64,000 nucleotides of DNA from Burkholderia sp. Bp8992 (GCF_003853705.1 NZ_QTQI01000005.1:1-64000); one strand, 5' to 3'. Numbered from the stretch's first letter, positions 36,424 to 45,256 are shown. Numbers and translations are program-made. Notes: generated from the letters alone by a model not told the origin.

Positions 36424-37937
36424 CAGCGCAGCACGTGTTTCCAGTCGTCGTCGAAGCGGCGCACGAGCGGCTGGTCGTTGAGTTCGTTCGGCGACATCGG
36501 CAGTGCCGGCATGTCGGCCGGGAAGTGGAACATCTCGGCGGCCGTCTGCGCGTCGAGCCAGCGCGTCGGCACCGAGTAGTGCGTCGGCACCGTGAAGTCG
36601 CGGCGCTTGCCGGCGATCACGAAGCCCCAGTCGCCGAACGACGGCACGTAGCAGTGATACGGCCAGGTGTTGAGCCCGGCTTCGTGCAGCGTCGCGATGA
36701 TGGTCCAGTACGCGTGCGGCGCGAAGTACGGCGACGTCGACTGGATCACCACATAGCCGTTCTCCGACAGGTGGCGCGCGAGCAGCCGGAACACCGGCAC
36801 CGAATACAGCCGGCCGAGCCCGAAGTTGGTCGGATCGGGGAAGTCGACGACGATCGCGTCGTACACGTCGGCATTCGATTCGAGCCAGCGTACGGCGTCA
36901 TCGTTGATCACGTGCACGCGCGGGTCCTTCAGCGACCCCTGGTTCAGCTTGACGAGCGGCACGGACGTCGAGAACAGCTTCGTCATCGCGGGATCGAGGT
37001 CCACGAGCGTGATCTGTTCGAGATTACGGTGCTTGAGCAGTTCGCGCACCGCCAGGCCGTCGCCGCCGCCGAGCACGAGCACGCGCTTCGCCCACGGCAG
37101 CGCCCCGATCGCCGGATGGATCAGCGCCTCGTGATAGCGATGCTCGTCGCGCGACGAGAACTGCAGGTTGCCGTTCAGGTACAGCCGCATGTCGTCGTGC
37201 CACTGCGTGAGCACGATGCGCTGGTACGGCGTCGTTTCCGAATAGATCGTCTCGTCGCCGTACACGCCATGCTCGGCCCAGTGCGTGATGCGGTCCGACA
37301 GCGCGAACCCGGCGACCAGCAGCCCGATCACGAGCGCCGCGTGCATCAGCTTGCCGCGTACGTTGCGGATCTCGTCGCGGAACAGGTGCGTCGTCCACAG
37401 CGCGACGAACGCGTTCAGGAGCCCGAACAGGAAGCTCGTGCGCAGCAGGCCGAGACGCGGCGCGAGCACGAGCGGGAAGATCAGCGACACGGCGAGCGAG
37501 CCGAGATAGTCGAAGGTCAGCACTTCGCTGACGGTGTGGCGGAAGGCCTGGCGCCGTTGCTGGAACGCGCGCATCACGAGCGGGATCTCCATCCCGATCA
37601 GCAGGCCGAGCGCGAGCACGAGCGCGTAGAGCGCCGCGCGGAACGGCGCCGCGAGCCATGCGAACACCGCGAACAGCAGCGCGGCCGACACGCCGCCGAG
37701 CAGGCCGACGAGCAGCTCGATGTCGACGAAGCGGTCGAGCACGTCGTCGTCCTCGACGAACTTCGCGAGCCACGAGCCGATTCCCATCGCGAACAGATAG
37801 GTGCCGATCACCGACGAGAACTGCAGGATCGAATCGCCGAGCAGGTAGCTCGACAGCGCGCTGCTGATCAGTTCGTAGCCGAGCCCGCACGACGCGAGCA
37901 CGAGAATCGACAGGACGAGCGCACGCCTATGCAGCAT
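36423..37937 (-). CDS. speE: Membrane-fused spermidine synthase-like aminopropyltransferase
   Basis: The 504-residue protein has about seven N-terminal transmembrane helices (to about 210) and a C-terminal spermidine synthase fold: RVLVLGGGDGLAVRELL (about 281-297), VDLDPAMTKLF for the aminopropyl donor, and DAIVVDFPDPTNFGLGRLYS (about 364-383) with the catalytic Asp region. It should transfer aminopropyl from decarboxylated AdoMet at the membrane. A speD-type gene supplying that donor lies in the facing operon. This membrane fusion is not the ordinary cytosolic SpeE. Confidence 0.85.
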   Translation of the reverse strand: MLHRRALVLSILVLASCGLGYELISSALSSYLLGDSILQFSSVIGTYLFAMGIGSWLAKFVEDDDVLDRFVDIELLVGLLGGVSAALLFAVFAWLAAPFRAALYALVLALGLLIGMEIPLVMRAFQQRRQAFRHTVSEVLTFDYLGSLAVSLIFPLVLAPRLGLLRTSFLFGLLNAFVALWTTHLFRDEIRNVRGKLMHAALVIGLLVAGFALSDRITHWAEHGVYGDETIYSETTPYQRIVLTQWHDDMRLYLNGNLQFSSRDEHRYHEALIHPAIGALPWAKRVLVLGGGDGLAVRELLKHRNLEQITLVDLDPAMTKLFSTSVPLVKLNQGSLKDPRVHVINDDAVRWLESNADVYDAIVVDFPDPTNFGLGRLYSVPVFRLLARHLSENGYVVIQSTSPYFAPHAYWTIIATLHEAGLNTWPYHCYVPSFGDWGFVIAGKRRDFTVPTHYSVPTRWLDAQTAAEMFHFPADMPALPMSPNELNDQPLVRRFDDDWKHVLR

Positions 37938-37947
37938 GGCGCATCCG

Positions 37948-37977
37948 TTGTGCAGTGTTCGGCAATGTGGATATACT
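37948..37977 (+). promoter_or_regulatory. Putative promoter of the DUF350-speD operon
   Basis: TTGTGC (37948-37953), 18-bp spacer, TATACT (37972-37977), about 82 bp upstream of the DUF350 start. Match to sigma-70 consensus is fair. Confidence 0.45.
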
Positions 37978-38058
37978 GGCGCGGATTTTTGTCAGCTGGG
38001 CCCGTGCGGGCCGGCCGGCGACGGGGCGGCGAACCGAGCACAAAATCCGAGGAAAAGA

Positions 38059-38445
38059 ATGAATAGTGCCTATCTTTATGCGGTTCATTTACTGTCGGCG
38101 TTCGTGCTGCTTCTTGTGTTCGCGGCAGTGTACCTGAAGGTCACCCCGTTCGACGAACTGGCGCTGATCCGCGACGGCAACGCGGCCGCGACGCTGTCGT
38201 TCGGCGGCGCGCTGATCGGTTTCTGCCTGACGCTCGCGTCCAGCATCGCGCACAACTCGACGCTCGGCGAAGTCGTGATCTGGGCCGTCGGCGCGATGAT
38301 CGTGCAACTGATCACCTATGCGGCGCTGACGCGCCTGATGCCCGGCATGAATCATGCAATCGAGGATCGCAACGTCGCGATGGGCGGCCTGATGGGCACC
38401 GCGTCGCTCGTCGTCGGCATCATCAATGCCGCCTGCCTGACCTGA
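38059..38445 (+). CDS. DUF350 (UPF0719) inner-membrane protein
   Basis: The 128-residue protein has four transmembrane helices (about 7-27, 46-66, 74-94, 106-126) and the DUF350 pattern GGALIGFCLTLASSIAHN. It starts after GAGGAAAAG. It heads a five-gene operon ending in speD and faces the membrane spermidine synthase gene. Function of the family is unknown; recurrent association with polyamine genes suggests a membrane component. Confidence 0.85.
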   Translation: MNSAYLYAVHLLSAFVLLLVFAAVYLKVTPFDELALIRDGNAAATLSFGGALIGFCLTLASSIAHNSTLGEVVIWAVGAMIVQLITYAALTRLMPGMNHAIEDRNVAMGGLMGTASLVVGIINAACLT

Positions 38446-38472
38446 CGCGCCACGCGTTTCGAGGAGACCGAC

Positions 38473-39513
38473 ATGAGTCTGGGTTCATTCATCCGCAAGC
38501 AGTTCATCGACGTCCTGCAATGGACGGAAGACACCGACGGCGTGCTGGCCTGGCGCTATCCGATGGAAGACCAGGAGATCCAGTACGGCGGCAAGCTGAC
38601 CGTGCGCGAAACCCAGGTCGCGATCTTCGTCAACGAAGGCAAGGTGGCCGACGTGTTCCAGCCGGGGCTGTACACGCTGGAAACGAATACGCTGCCGGTA
38701 CTCACGTACCTGAAGAACTGGGATAAATTCTTTCAATCGCCTTTCAAGTCGGACGTCTACTTCTTCAGCACGCGGCTGCAGCTCGGCCGGCGCTGGGGCA
38801 CCGCGCAGCCGGTGACGATCCGCGATCGTGAATTCGGCTTCGTGCAGGTGCGCGCGTTCGGCATCTACTCGTACTGGATCGTCGATGCGGCCGCGTTCCA
38901 CCGCGAGGTCAGCGGCACGCGCGCGGCGTACACGGTCGACGATCTCGAGCAGCAGTTGCGCAACCTGGTCGTCACCGCGATGAGCACGACGTTCGGCTCG
39001 GCCGACGTGCCGTTCGTCGACATGGCCGCGAACCAGTCGCTGCTGTCGCAGCGCGTCGCCGAGGCGCTGGTGCCGGTATTCACGCGCTACGGGCTCGCGC
39101 TCGACGCGTTCGCGGTTGAAAGCGTGTCGCTGCCGGCCGAGTTGCAGAAGGCGCTCGACCTGCGGATCGGCGCGGGGATGGCCGGCGATCTTGCACGTGC
39201 CACGCAATACCAGACCGCGCAGGCGATTCCGCTCGCCGCGCAGAACCCGGGCGGCATCGCCGGGGTCGGCGCGGGGCTCGCCGCCGGTGCGGCGATCGGG
39301 CAGGCGATGGCCGGCCAGATCGCGGGCGCCGCGCAACCGGCGCCGCCCGCACCGCCCGCGCCCGCCGCGGCGCCCGTCGCTGCCGCGCCGGCCGAGGGCA
39401 CCGATTACGTGCAGCGGCTCGAACAGCTGAAGGCGCTGCTCGACAAGGGGCTCGTGACCGAAGACGAATATTCGCGCGCGAAGGCCGAGATCCTCGCGAA
39501 GCTCACCCGGTAA
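38473..39513 (+). CDS. SPFH (band-7-like) protein with C-terminal SHOCT domain
   Basis: The 346-residue protein is the virion-core/YdjI-like SPFH type: DGVLAWRYPMEDQEIQYGG, TVRETQVAIFVNEGKV and FFSTRLQLGRRWGT in the first 115 residues. A helical scaffold follows to about 260, then a Pro/Ala-rich linker (about 277-307) and a terminal SHOCT helix pair (LEQLKALLDKGLVTEDEYS, about 314-332). SPFH proteins assemble at membranes as oligomeric scaffolds. It begins 27 bp after the DUF350 gene. Confidence 0.85.
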   Translation: MSLGSFIRKQFIDVLQWTEDTDGVLAWRYPMEDQEIQYGGKLTVRETQVAIFVNEGKVADVFQPGLYTLETNTLPVLTYLKNWDKFFQSPFKSDVYFFSTRLQLGRRWGTAQPVTIRDREFGFVQVRAFGIYSYWIVDAAAFHREVSGTRAAYTVDDLEQQLRNLVVTAMSTTFGSADVPFVDMAANQSLLSQRVAEALVPVFTRYGLALDAFAVESVSLPAELQKALDLRIGAGMAGDLARATQYQTAQAIPLAAQNPGGIAGVGAGLAAGAAIGQAMAGQIAGAAQPAPPAPPAPAAAPVAAAPAEGTDYVQRLEQLKALLDKGLVTEDEYSRAKAEILAKLTR

Positions 39514-39522
39514 ACGTCGCGC

Positions 39523-41034
39523 ATGTTCAGCACCTCGTGCCCCCAGTGCGGCGCGCCGGTCGAGTTTCGCTCGGCGGCGGCCGTGATGGCCGTCTGCGCG
39601 TTCTGCCGCAGCACGCTGCTCAAGCGCGGCGCCGACGTCGAACGGATCGGCGAGCTGGCCACGGTGCTCGACGATGCGTCGCCGATCCAGATCGGCACGG
39701 CTGGCCGCTACGGCAAGCGCGCGTTCACGGTGCTCGGGCGCATCCAGATGACCTACGACGCCGGCGCGTGGAGCGAGTGGTACGTCGTGTTCGACGACGG
39801 CGCGTTCGGCTGGCTGTCGGATGCGTCGGGCCAGTACGCGGTCACGGTGCGCGAGCCCGACGATGCGTCCGGCGGCGCATGGCCCGCGTTCGGCACGCTC
39901 GAGCCGGGCATGCGGATCGACCACGGCGGCCGCGCGTATCTCGTGTCCGACGTGCGTACCGCGCGGTGCACGGGCGGCGACGGCGAGTCGCCGTTCCGCA
40001 TCGATGCGGGTTGGGAGGCGCGTGTCGTCGATCTGCGAACCGGCAACGCATTCGCGACCTACGATTATTCCGACGCCGACTCGAACGGCGGCAGCCCGGC
40101 CGTCTACACCGGTGAGGCACTGGAGTTCGACGCGCTGGCGTTCACCGGGCTGCGCGACACCGAACACGACACGCGCGAGAAGCGCGGCACGGAGATGGTG
40201 CCGTTCGCGTGCCCGAGCTGCGGCGCGCCGCTGTCGTATCTGCCGAACGTGGCCGACTACGTCGTATGCGGAAGCTGCCACGCGGGCGTGCAGTGCACGG
40301 CCGAGCAGCAGACCGTGTTCGCGGCGCAGCGCAAGCTCGACGCGGTGAAGGGCGCGCTGGAACTCGGTGCGATCGGCACGTTCGACGGCGTGAAGTACAC
40401 GGTGATCGGGATGATGCGCTGCCGCGTGCCGGGCGACGACGAGACCTGGGACGAATACCTGCTGCTGAACCCGAAGCGCGGCTTCCTGTGGCTGGTGCAG
40501 AGCGAGGGGCGCTGGGAGCGCGTGAAGGTGCTCGACCAATGGCCGACGATCGGCAGCGATTCCGACGTGACCGACGGTGGCAAGACCTACCGGCTGCGCG
40601 AGGAATATGACTCGGAGGTCGTCTACGTGGTCGGTGCGTTCAACTGGCGCGTGCAGGTGGGCGATCGCACGTCGATCATCGATTACGGCTGGCAGAAGGA
40701 CAAGCTGACGCGCGAGCGCAGCGATGCGGAAATCGTCTGGTCGCGCGCCCGGCCGCTGTCGGGCAGCGCGCTGGCCGAGCGCTTCAGTAAGCCGGCGCTT
40801 GCGACGGCGGCGGCTGCTTCGGGGGCGGCAGCGTCGACGGGCCTGTTCGGCGGGAAAAGTCCGCAGAGTTTCGCGCCGCTGCCGTGGGTGTTCAGCGCGT
40901 TGCTCGTGATCTTCAACATGGGAACGCTGTTCTCGTTCAGCGGCCGCACCGTCTACGTGCTGGTCGGCCTGCTGGTGCTGTGGCTGCCGGAATGGCTGTG
41001 GAAGGGCTTTGCGTCGGACGGGGGCAAGTCGTGA
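39523..41034 (+). CDS. DUF4178 protein with two zinc ribbons and C-terminal membrane helices
   Basis: The 503-residue protein begins with a Cys4 zinc ribbon (C6, C9, C25, C28), followed by a DUF4178 beta domain (WSEWYVVFDDGAFGWLSD). A second ribbon near 231-255 (CPSCG...CGSCH) precedes a second DUF4178 domain (WDEYLLLNPKRGFLWLVQ). Two hydrophobic segments at about 453-497 anchor it in the membrane. Tandem duplication is clear from the repeated order. It starts 9 bp after the SPFH gene, and its stop overlaps the next start (GTGA). Confidence 0.82.
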   Translation: MFSTSCPQCGAPVEFRSAAAVMAVCAFCRSTLLKRGADVERIGELATVLDDASPIQIGTAGRYGKRAFTVLGRIQMTYDAGAWSEWYVVFDDGAFGWLSDASGQYAVTVREPDDASGGAWPAFGTLEPGMRIDHGGRAYLVSDVRTARCTGGDGESPFRIDAGWEARVVDLRTGNAFATYDYSDADSNGGSPAVYTGEALEFDALAFTGLRDTEHDTREKRGTEMVPFACPSCGAPLSYLPNVADYVVCGSCHAGVQCTAEQQTVFAAQRKLDAVKGALELGAIGTFDGVKYTVIGMMRCRVPGDDETWDEYLLLNPKRGFLWLVQSEGRWERVKVLDQWPTIGSDSDVTDGGKTYRLREEYDSEVVYVVGAFNWRVQVGDRTSIIDYGWQKDKLTRERSDAEIVWSRARPLSGSALAERFSKPALATAAAASGAAASTGLFGGKSPQSFAPLPWVFSALLVIFNMGTLFSFSGRTVYVLVGLLVLWLPEWLWKGFASDGGKS

Positions 41035-41180
41035 TCCGGTACATCCTCTACGGCCTCTACGGCCTGTTCGTCGTCACGCTGTTCAGCTGCGCGTCGATCG
41101 GCGGCAGCGGTTCGGGCGGCAGCGGCTGGGGCAGTTCGTCGGCCCGCAGCGGCTACTCGTCGTACGGGTCGCACAAATGA
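41031..41180 (+). CDS. Tiny Gly/Ser-rich membrane or lipoprotein-like protein (49 aa)
   Basis: A 49-residue product starting at GTG 41031, overlapping the previous stop as GTGA. It has one hydrophobic helix (IRYILYGLYGLFVVTLFSC) with a cysteine at residue 20, then a Gly/Ser tail with GSGGSGWGSSS. The SCA context could be a weak lipobox. Its stop overlaps the speD start as ATGA. These overlaps on both sides are the main evidence that it is real. Confidence 0.7.
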   Translation: MIRYILYGLYGLFVVTLFSCASIGGSGSGGSGWGSSSARSGYSSYGSHK

Positions 41181-41560
41181 CCGCACGCGACGGGATCGAG
41201 CCGCCACGCGCGACGCTCGGCTCGCACGTGCTGGCCGATCTGGCCGGCATCGATGCGGCACTGTTGCGCGACACCGCGCGACTGGAAGCGATCCTCACCG
41301 GCGCCGCGCGGCAGGCCGGCGCGCGCGTGATCGGCGCGCATTTCCATCACTTCGGCGGCGAGCATGGCGTGACGGGTGTCGTGCTGCTCGCCGAGTCGCA
41401 CATCACGATCCACACGTGGCCCGAGCATCGCTTCGCGGCCGTCGACGCATTCATGTGCGGCGCGGCGCGCGCGGCCGAAGCGGTCGATGCGATTGCCGCC
41501 GCGCTCGGCACGCACGCGCAGGTTCGGCAGCAGGTGGCGCGTGGCGGCGTGTCGGCTTGA
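41177..41560 (+). CDS. speD: S-adenosylmethionine decarboxylase proenzyme
   Basis: The 127-residue protein is a short class 1B (Thermotoga/Bacillus-type) SpeD. Ser74 in LAESHITIHTWPE is the self-processing site that becomes the pyruvoyl cofactor, with His79 and Cys94 at the same +5 and +20 spacing as in characterised members. It makes decarboxylated AdoMet, the aminopropyl donor. Its place at the end of the DUF350-SPFH-DUF4178 operon, facing a membrane-fused SpeE, implies a dedicated donor supply. Confidence 0.92.
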   Translation: MTARDGIEPPRATLGSHVLADLAGIDAALLRDTARLEAILTGAARQAGARVIGAHFHHFGGEHGVTGVVLLAESHITIHTWPEHRFAAVDAFMCGAARAAEAVDAIAAALGTHAQVRQQVARGGVSA

Positions 41561-41585
41561 ACACGCATTTCGCACCTCGATCGCC

Positions 41586-41963
41586 GTGTTTGAAAGAACC
41601 CGATTCGTCGCGCCGTTCGTCTTCGCGCTGTTCACCGGCAACGTTGCGGCCGAGGCGCCGCCGAAGCCGAGGCCGGCCGGGCCGGTCGTGATGGTCCACT
41701 TCGACTACGACGAGAAGGACAACGCGCGGCTTCACGCGCTGGAGCAGCGGCTGGATCGCGCGGTGCGGCAGGCAGGCGCGGGTGAACTCGGCGAGACCGA
41801 ACTCCATCGCGACGGCAACGACGGGTATCTGTATTTCCATGGCGCCAGCGCCGACCGCCTGTACGCGATCGCGCGCCCGATCCTGAAATCGTCAGGATGG
41901 CTGACCGGTATGGAAGTGACGCTGCGCCGCGCATCGGGCGCGGAAACGTTCGAGACGCGCTAG
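41586..41963 (+). CDS. Small secreted hypothetical protein (about 125 aa)
   Basis: From GTG 41586 the product has a signal-peptide-like start (FVAPFVFALFTGNVAAEA) and a soluble domain with HFDYDEKDNARLHALEQRL and an alternating strand region ending in FETR. A shorter cytosolic version would begin at ATG 41691. I do not recognise the family. It follows speD by 25 bp on the same strand and may belong to that operon. Confidence 0.5.
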   Translation: MFERTRFVAPFVFALFTGNVAAEAPPKPRPAGPVVMVHFDYDEKDNARLHALEQRLDRAVRQAGAGELGETELHRDGNDGYLYFHGASADRLYAIARPILKSSGWLTGMEVTLRRASGAETFETR

Positions 41964-42059
41964 CGTGCGGTTCGGGTCGAGCGCCGTGTCGCCGCGGTTC
42001 AGGCGATCGGCGCGGACGATTGTCACGCGGCTGTCATCTGACGCGGCGGCGCGCGCCGG

Positions 42060-42512
42060 TCAGTGCGGCAGCGCTTCGGCCTCGGCCCAGCGCTTGAACG
42101 AATCGAGACGCCGGCGCGTCTGGACGAGATAGAACGCGCCGATCAGCGGTTCGAGCAGCCAGCGCAGCCAGGACGGCTGGGCGCGGAAGTTGTACGTGAA
42201 CTTCACCTCGGTCGACCCGGGCGTGTGTTCGGTGAAATTCCAGCTGCCGCTGAAGCGTTCGAGCACCTTGGGCCCTTCGACCATTTCGACGGCGGCGACC
42301 TGCGGCGGCCGGTACGAGATGTAGCGCGACACCATCGTCGCGCCCGACTGGCTGCGGCAGAACGCGTCGACGCCGACGTCGGCCGTCGTTCCGTCGAGCA
42401 GATAGGCGTCGGTGAGGAAACTGTCCCACACGAGCCGCCGCGCGTAATCCTGCGACCACGTGAAGAGGCGCCTGCGATCGACGCCGACGGTCCGGCTGAC
42501 TGAGATCCTCAT
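42060..42512 (-). CDS. SRPBCC/START-like domain protein
   Basis: A 150-residue protein with the ligand-binding SRPBCC pattern: MRISVSRTVGVDRRRLFTW at the start, LVWDSFLTDAYLLDG, a central strand set and the long C-terminal helix FYLVQTRRRLDSFKRWAEAE. Proteins of this type bind hydrophobic ligands or act as cyclase-like enzymes. An in-frame start 12 bp upstream is possible. Convergent with the preceding hypothetical gene. Confidence 0.7.
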   Translation of the reverse strand: MRISVSRTVGVDRRRLFTWSQDYARRLVWDSFLTDAYLLDGTTADVGVDAFCRSQSGATMVSRYISYRPPQVAAVEMVEGPKVLERFSGSWNFTEHTPGSTEVKFTYNFRAQPSWLRWLLEPLIGAFYLVQTRRRLDSFKRWAEAEALPH

Positions 42513-42617
42513 GATGGCGGGCAAGGGCGCGGATTAGGATGAAATCGAGTGTAACCCGCCAAAAACGCGCGTTTCGTCAGACTTCGTCAAGTCGAGCGTG
42601 TGCTCGAACGGGCGCGA

Positions 42618-42646
42618 TTGACGCACCTCGGGATTTCACCTAGGAT
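42618..42646 (+). promoter_or_regulatory. Putative promoter of the NAD-salvage operon
   Basis: TTGACG (42618-42623), 17-bp spacer, TAGGAT (42641-42646), about 55 bp upstream of the nadM start. Confidence 0.5.
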
Positions 42647-42701
42647 TCAATACAACCCTTCGGGACAGACCCGGAGCGTTTCAATCTCTTGAGGGAGCCT
42701 C

Positions 42702-43742
42702 ATGAGTACGCAACAGAACCGGCGCTTCGACGCGCTCGTTTTCATTGGTCGTTTCCAGCCTCCGCATCGTGGTCACCTGAACGTGCTGAAGTCGGCACTG
42801 AGCCGGGCCGAGCGCGTGTGCGTGCTGATCGGGTCGACCGACAAGCCCCGCACCATCAAGGATCCGTTCTCGTTCGACGAGCGCCGCCAGATGCTGGCTT
42901 CGCTGCTCGACGCGTCCGAGCGCGACCGCGTGACGATCGCGCCGCTGCAGGATTCGACGTACAACGACGGCGACTGGGTGCGCTGGGTGCAGGACGCCGT
43001 CGCATCCACGCTCGGCGACATCGCACAGCGCAAGGTCGGGCTGATCGGCCACGAGAAGGACGCCACGTCGTATTACCTGCGGATGTTCCCGCAATGGGAG
43101 CTCGTCGACGTCGACGCGACGGAAGACATTTCCGCCACCGAGATCCGCGACCAGTATTTCGCCGAACGCACCAACAGTTTCGTGCAGTGGGCCGTGCCGG
43201 AACCCGTGTTCGGCTGGCTCGAGCGTTTTCGCACGCAGCCGGAATTCGCGCAGCTGAAGTCGGAAGCCGAATTCATTGCCGCGTATCGCAAGGCGTGGGC
43301 GGCCGCACCGTATCCCGTCACGTTCGTGACGGTCGACGCGGTGGTCGTGCACTCGGGCCACATCCTGCTCGTGCGTCGCCGCAGCGAGCCGGGCCGCGGC
43401 CTGTGGGCACTGCCGGGCGGGTTCGTGAACCAGGACGAGCGGCTCGATGCGGCCTGCATCCGCGAACTGCGCGAGGAAACCGGCCTCAAGCTGCCGGAGC
43501 CCGTGCTGCGCGGCTCGATCAAGGATCGCCAGGTGTTCGATCACCCGACGCGCTCGCTGCGCGGCCGCACGATCACGCACGCGTGCCTGTTCAACTTCCC
43601 GACCGGCGAGCTGCCGCGCGTGAAGGGCAGCGACGATGCCGACAAGGCGCGCTGGGTGCCGCTCAACGAATTCGCGCAGATGCGCAACGTGATGTTCGAG
43701 GATCACTTCGACATCGCGTATCACTTCCTGGGGAAGCTGTGA
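42702..43742 (+). CDS. nadM: Bifunctional NMN adenylyltransferase / Nudix hydrolase
   Basis: The 346-residue protein fuses an NMN adenylyltransferase domain (about 8-180; GRFQPPHRGH with the HxGH motif at 22-25 and the ISATEIR motif near 143) to a Nudix domain (about 200-345; Nudix box GGFVNQDERLDAACIREL continuing REETGLKL near 238-263). The first domain makes NAD from NMN and ATP; the Nudix half probably hydrolyses ADP-ribose. It starts after GAGGGAGCC and is followed after 73 bp by nadV. Confidence 0.92.
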   Translation: MSTQQNRRFDALVFIGRFQPPHRGHLNVLKSALSRAERVCVLIGSTDKPRTIKDPFSFDERRQMLASLLDASERDRVTIAPLQDSTYNDGDWVRWVQDAVASTLGDIAQRKVGLIGHEKDATSYYLRMFPQWELVDVDATEDISATEIRDQYFAERTNSFVQWAVPEPVFGWLERFRTQPEFAQLKSEAEFIAAYRKAWAAAPYPVTFVTVDAVVVHSGHILLVRRRSEPGRGLWALPGGFVNQDERLDAACIRELREETGLKLPEPVLRGSIKDRQVFDHPTRSLRGRTITHACLFNFPTGELPRVKGSDDADKARWVPLNEFAQMRNVMFEDHFDIAYHFLGKL

Positions 43743-43815
43743 TCCGCTGATTCCCCGCATTCCGTCCGCCGCGACAGACGCGGCGGCACTTCAACGGCCT
43801 AGAGGAGCTCTAGCC

Positions 43816-45249
43816 ATGCAAAACGATCTCGGCGGCCTTGCCGCGGTTCTCGCCAATCCGATCCTCAATACGGATTCCTACAAGGCTTCGCACTTCCTGC
43901 AATATCCGCCCGACGCGTCGGCGATGTTCTCGTATGTCGAATCGCGCGGCGGCCGCTACGACCGCACGGTGTTCTTCGGCCTGCAGATGTTGCTGAAGGA
44001 ATATCTGTGCAAGCCGGTCACGCACGCGATGATCGACGACGCACGCGATTTCTTCGCGGTGCACGGCGTGCCGTTCAACGAAGCGGGGTGGCGCTACATC
44101 GTCGAACGCTACGACGGCTACCTGCCGGTGAAGATCCGCGCGGTGCCCGAGGGTTCGGTCGTACCGGTGCACAACGTGCTGATGACTGTCGAATGCGACG
44201 ATCCGCAGGTGTTCTGGCTCGCGTCGTATCTCGAGACGATGCTGCTGCGCATCTGGTATCCGGTGACGGTCGCGACCCGCAGCTGGCACCTGCGGCAGAC
44301 GATCCGCCGCTTCCTCGAAAAGACCGACGACGATCTCGCGCAACTGCCGTTCAAGCTGCACGACTTCGGCGCGCGCGGCGTGTCGAGCGCGGAGTCGGCC
44401 GCGATCGGCGGCGCCGCGCACCTCGTGAACTTCATGGGCTCGGACACGGTGCTCGGCGTGCTGGCCGCGAACCGTTTCTATCGCGAGCCGATGGCCGCGT
44501 ACTCGGTGCCGGCGGCCGAGCACAGCACGATCACGTCGTGGGGCCGCGAAGGCGAGGCCGATGCGTACCGGAACATGATCAATCGATTCGGCTTGCCGGG
44601 TGCGATCGTATCGGTCGTATCGGACTCCTACGATCTGTTCGCCGCACTCGATATGTGGGGCGGCGAGCTTCGGCAGGCCGTGCTCGATTCGGGTGCGACG
44701 CTCGTCGTGCGTCCCGATTCGGGCGACCCCGTGACGATCGTGCTGCAGACCGTGCGTGCGCTCGATGCATCGTTCGGTTCGACCGTCAATGGAAAAGGGC
44801 GGCGGGTGCTGAACCGTGTGCGCGTGATCCAGGGCGACGGTGTCGACGAGGCGTCGATCGAAGCGATTCTCTCCGCGCTCGACGATGCGGGCTACGCGGC
44901 CGGCAACCTCGTGTTCGGCATGGGCGGTGCGCTGTTGCAGCGGGTCAACCGCGATACGCAGCGTTTCGCGATGAAGTGCTCGGCGATCCGGCGCGGCGGC
45001 GCGTGGCACGACGTCCGCAAGGATCCGGTCACCGATCAGGGCAAGCGTTCGAAGAAGGGGCGGCTCACGTTGCTGCGCAATCGCTGCACCGGCGAGTATC
45101 GGACTGTGACGCTGCCGGTTGCGTGGGACGACCGTGCACTGGAAGGCGAATGGGACGACGCGCTCGAGACCGTGTTCGATACCGGGCGCTTGCTTGTCGA
45201 TACATCGTTTGCCGAGGTGCGGGCGAGGGCGCACGCGGGCGAGGTGTGA
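43816..45249 (+). CDS. nadV: Nicotinamide phosphoribosyltransferase
   Basis: The 477-residue protein is a NAMPT/NadV: LNTDSYKASHFLQYPPD near the N-terminus, LHDFGARGVSS (about 178-188), the TLVVRPDSGDP phosphoribosyl site (about 295-305), the GDGVDE loop near 342 and VFGMGGALLQRVNRDTQRFA. It converts nicotinamide and PRPP to NMN, which the upstream NadM domain adenylates. Together they give a two-step salvage route to NAD. It starts shortly after GAGGAGC. Confidence 0.93.
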   Translation: MQNDLGGLAAVLANPILNTDSYKASHFLQYPPDASAMFSYVESRGGRYDRTVFFGLQMLLKEYLCKPVTHAMIDDARDFFAVHGVPFNEAGWRYIVERYDGYLPVKIRAVPEGSVVPVHNVLMTVECDDPQVFWLASYLETMLLRIWYPVTVATRSWHLRQTIRRFLEKTDDDLAQLPFKLHDFGARGVSSAESAAIGGAAHLVNFMGSDTVLGVLAANRFYREPMAAYSVPAAEHSTITSWGREGEADAYRNMINRFGLPGAIVSVVSDSYDLFAALDMWGGELRQAVLDSGATLVVRPDSGDPVTIVLQTVRALDASFGSTVNGKGRRVLNRVRVIQGDGVDEASIEAILSALDDAGYAAGNLVFGMGGALLQRVNRDTQRFAMKCSAIRRGGAWHDVRKDPVTDQGKRSKKGRLTLLRNRCTGEYRTVTLPVAWDDRALEGEWDDALETVFDTGRLLVDTSFAEVRARAHAGEV

Positions 45250-45256
45250 GGCTGGT

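Noticed and set aside
34804-41560. The polyamine locus as a horizontally acquired island.
   Set aside because: Base composition and codon use match the neighbours, and no integrase, tRNA or flanking repeat is seen.
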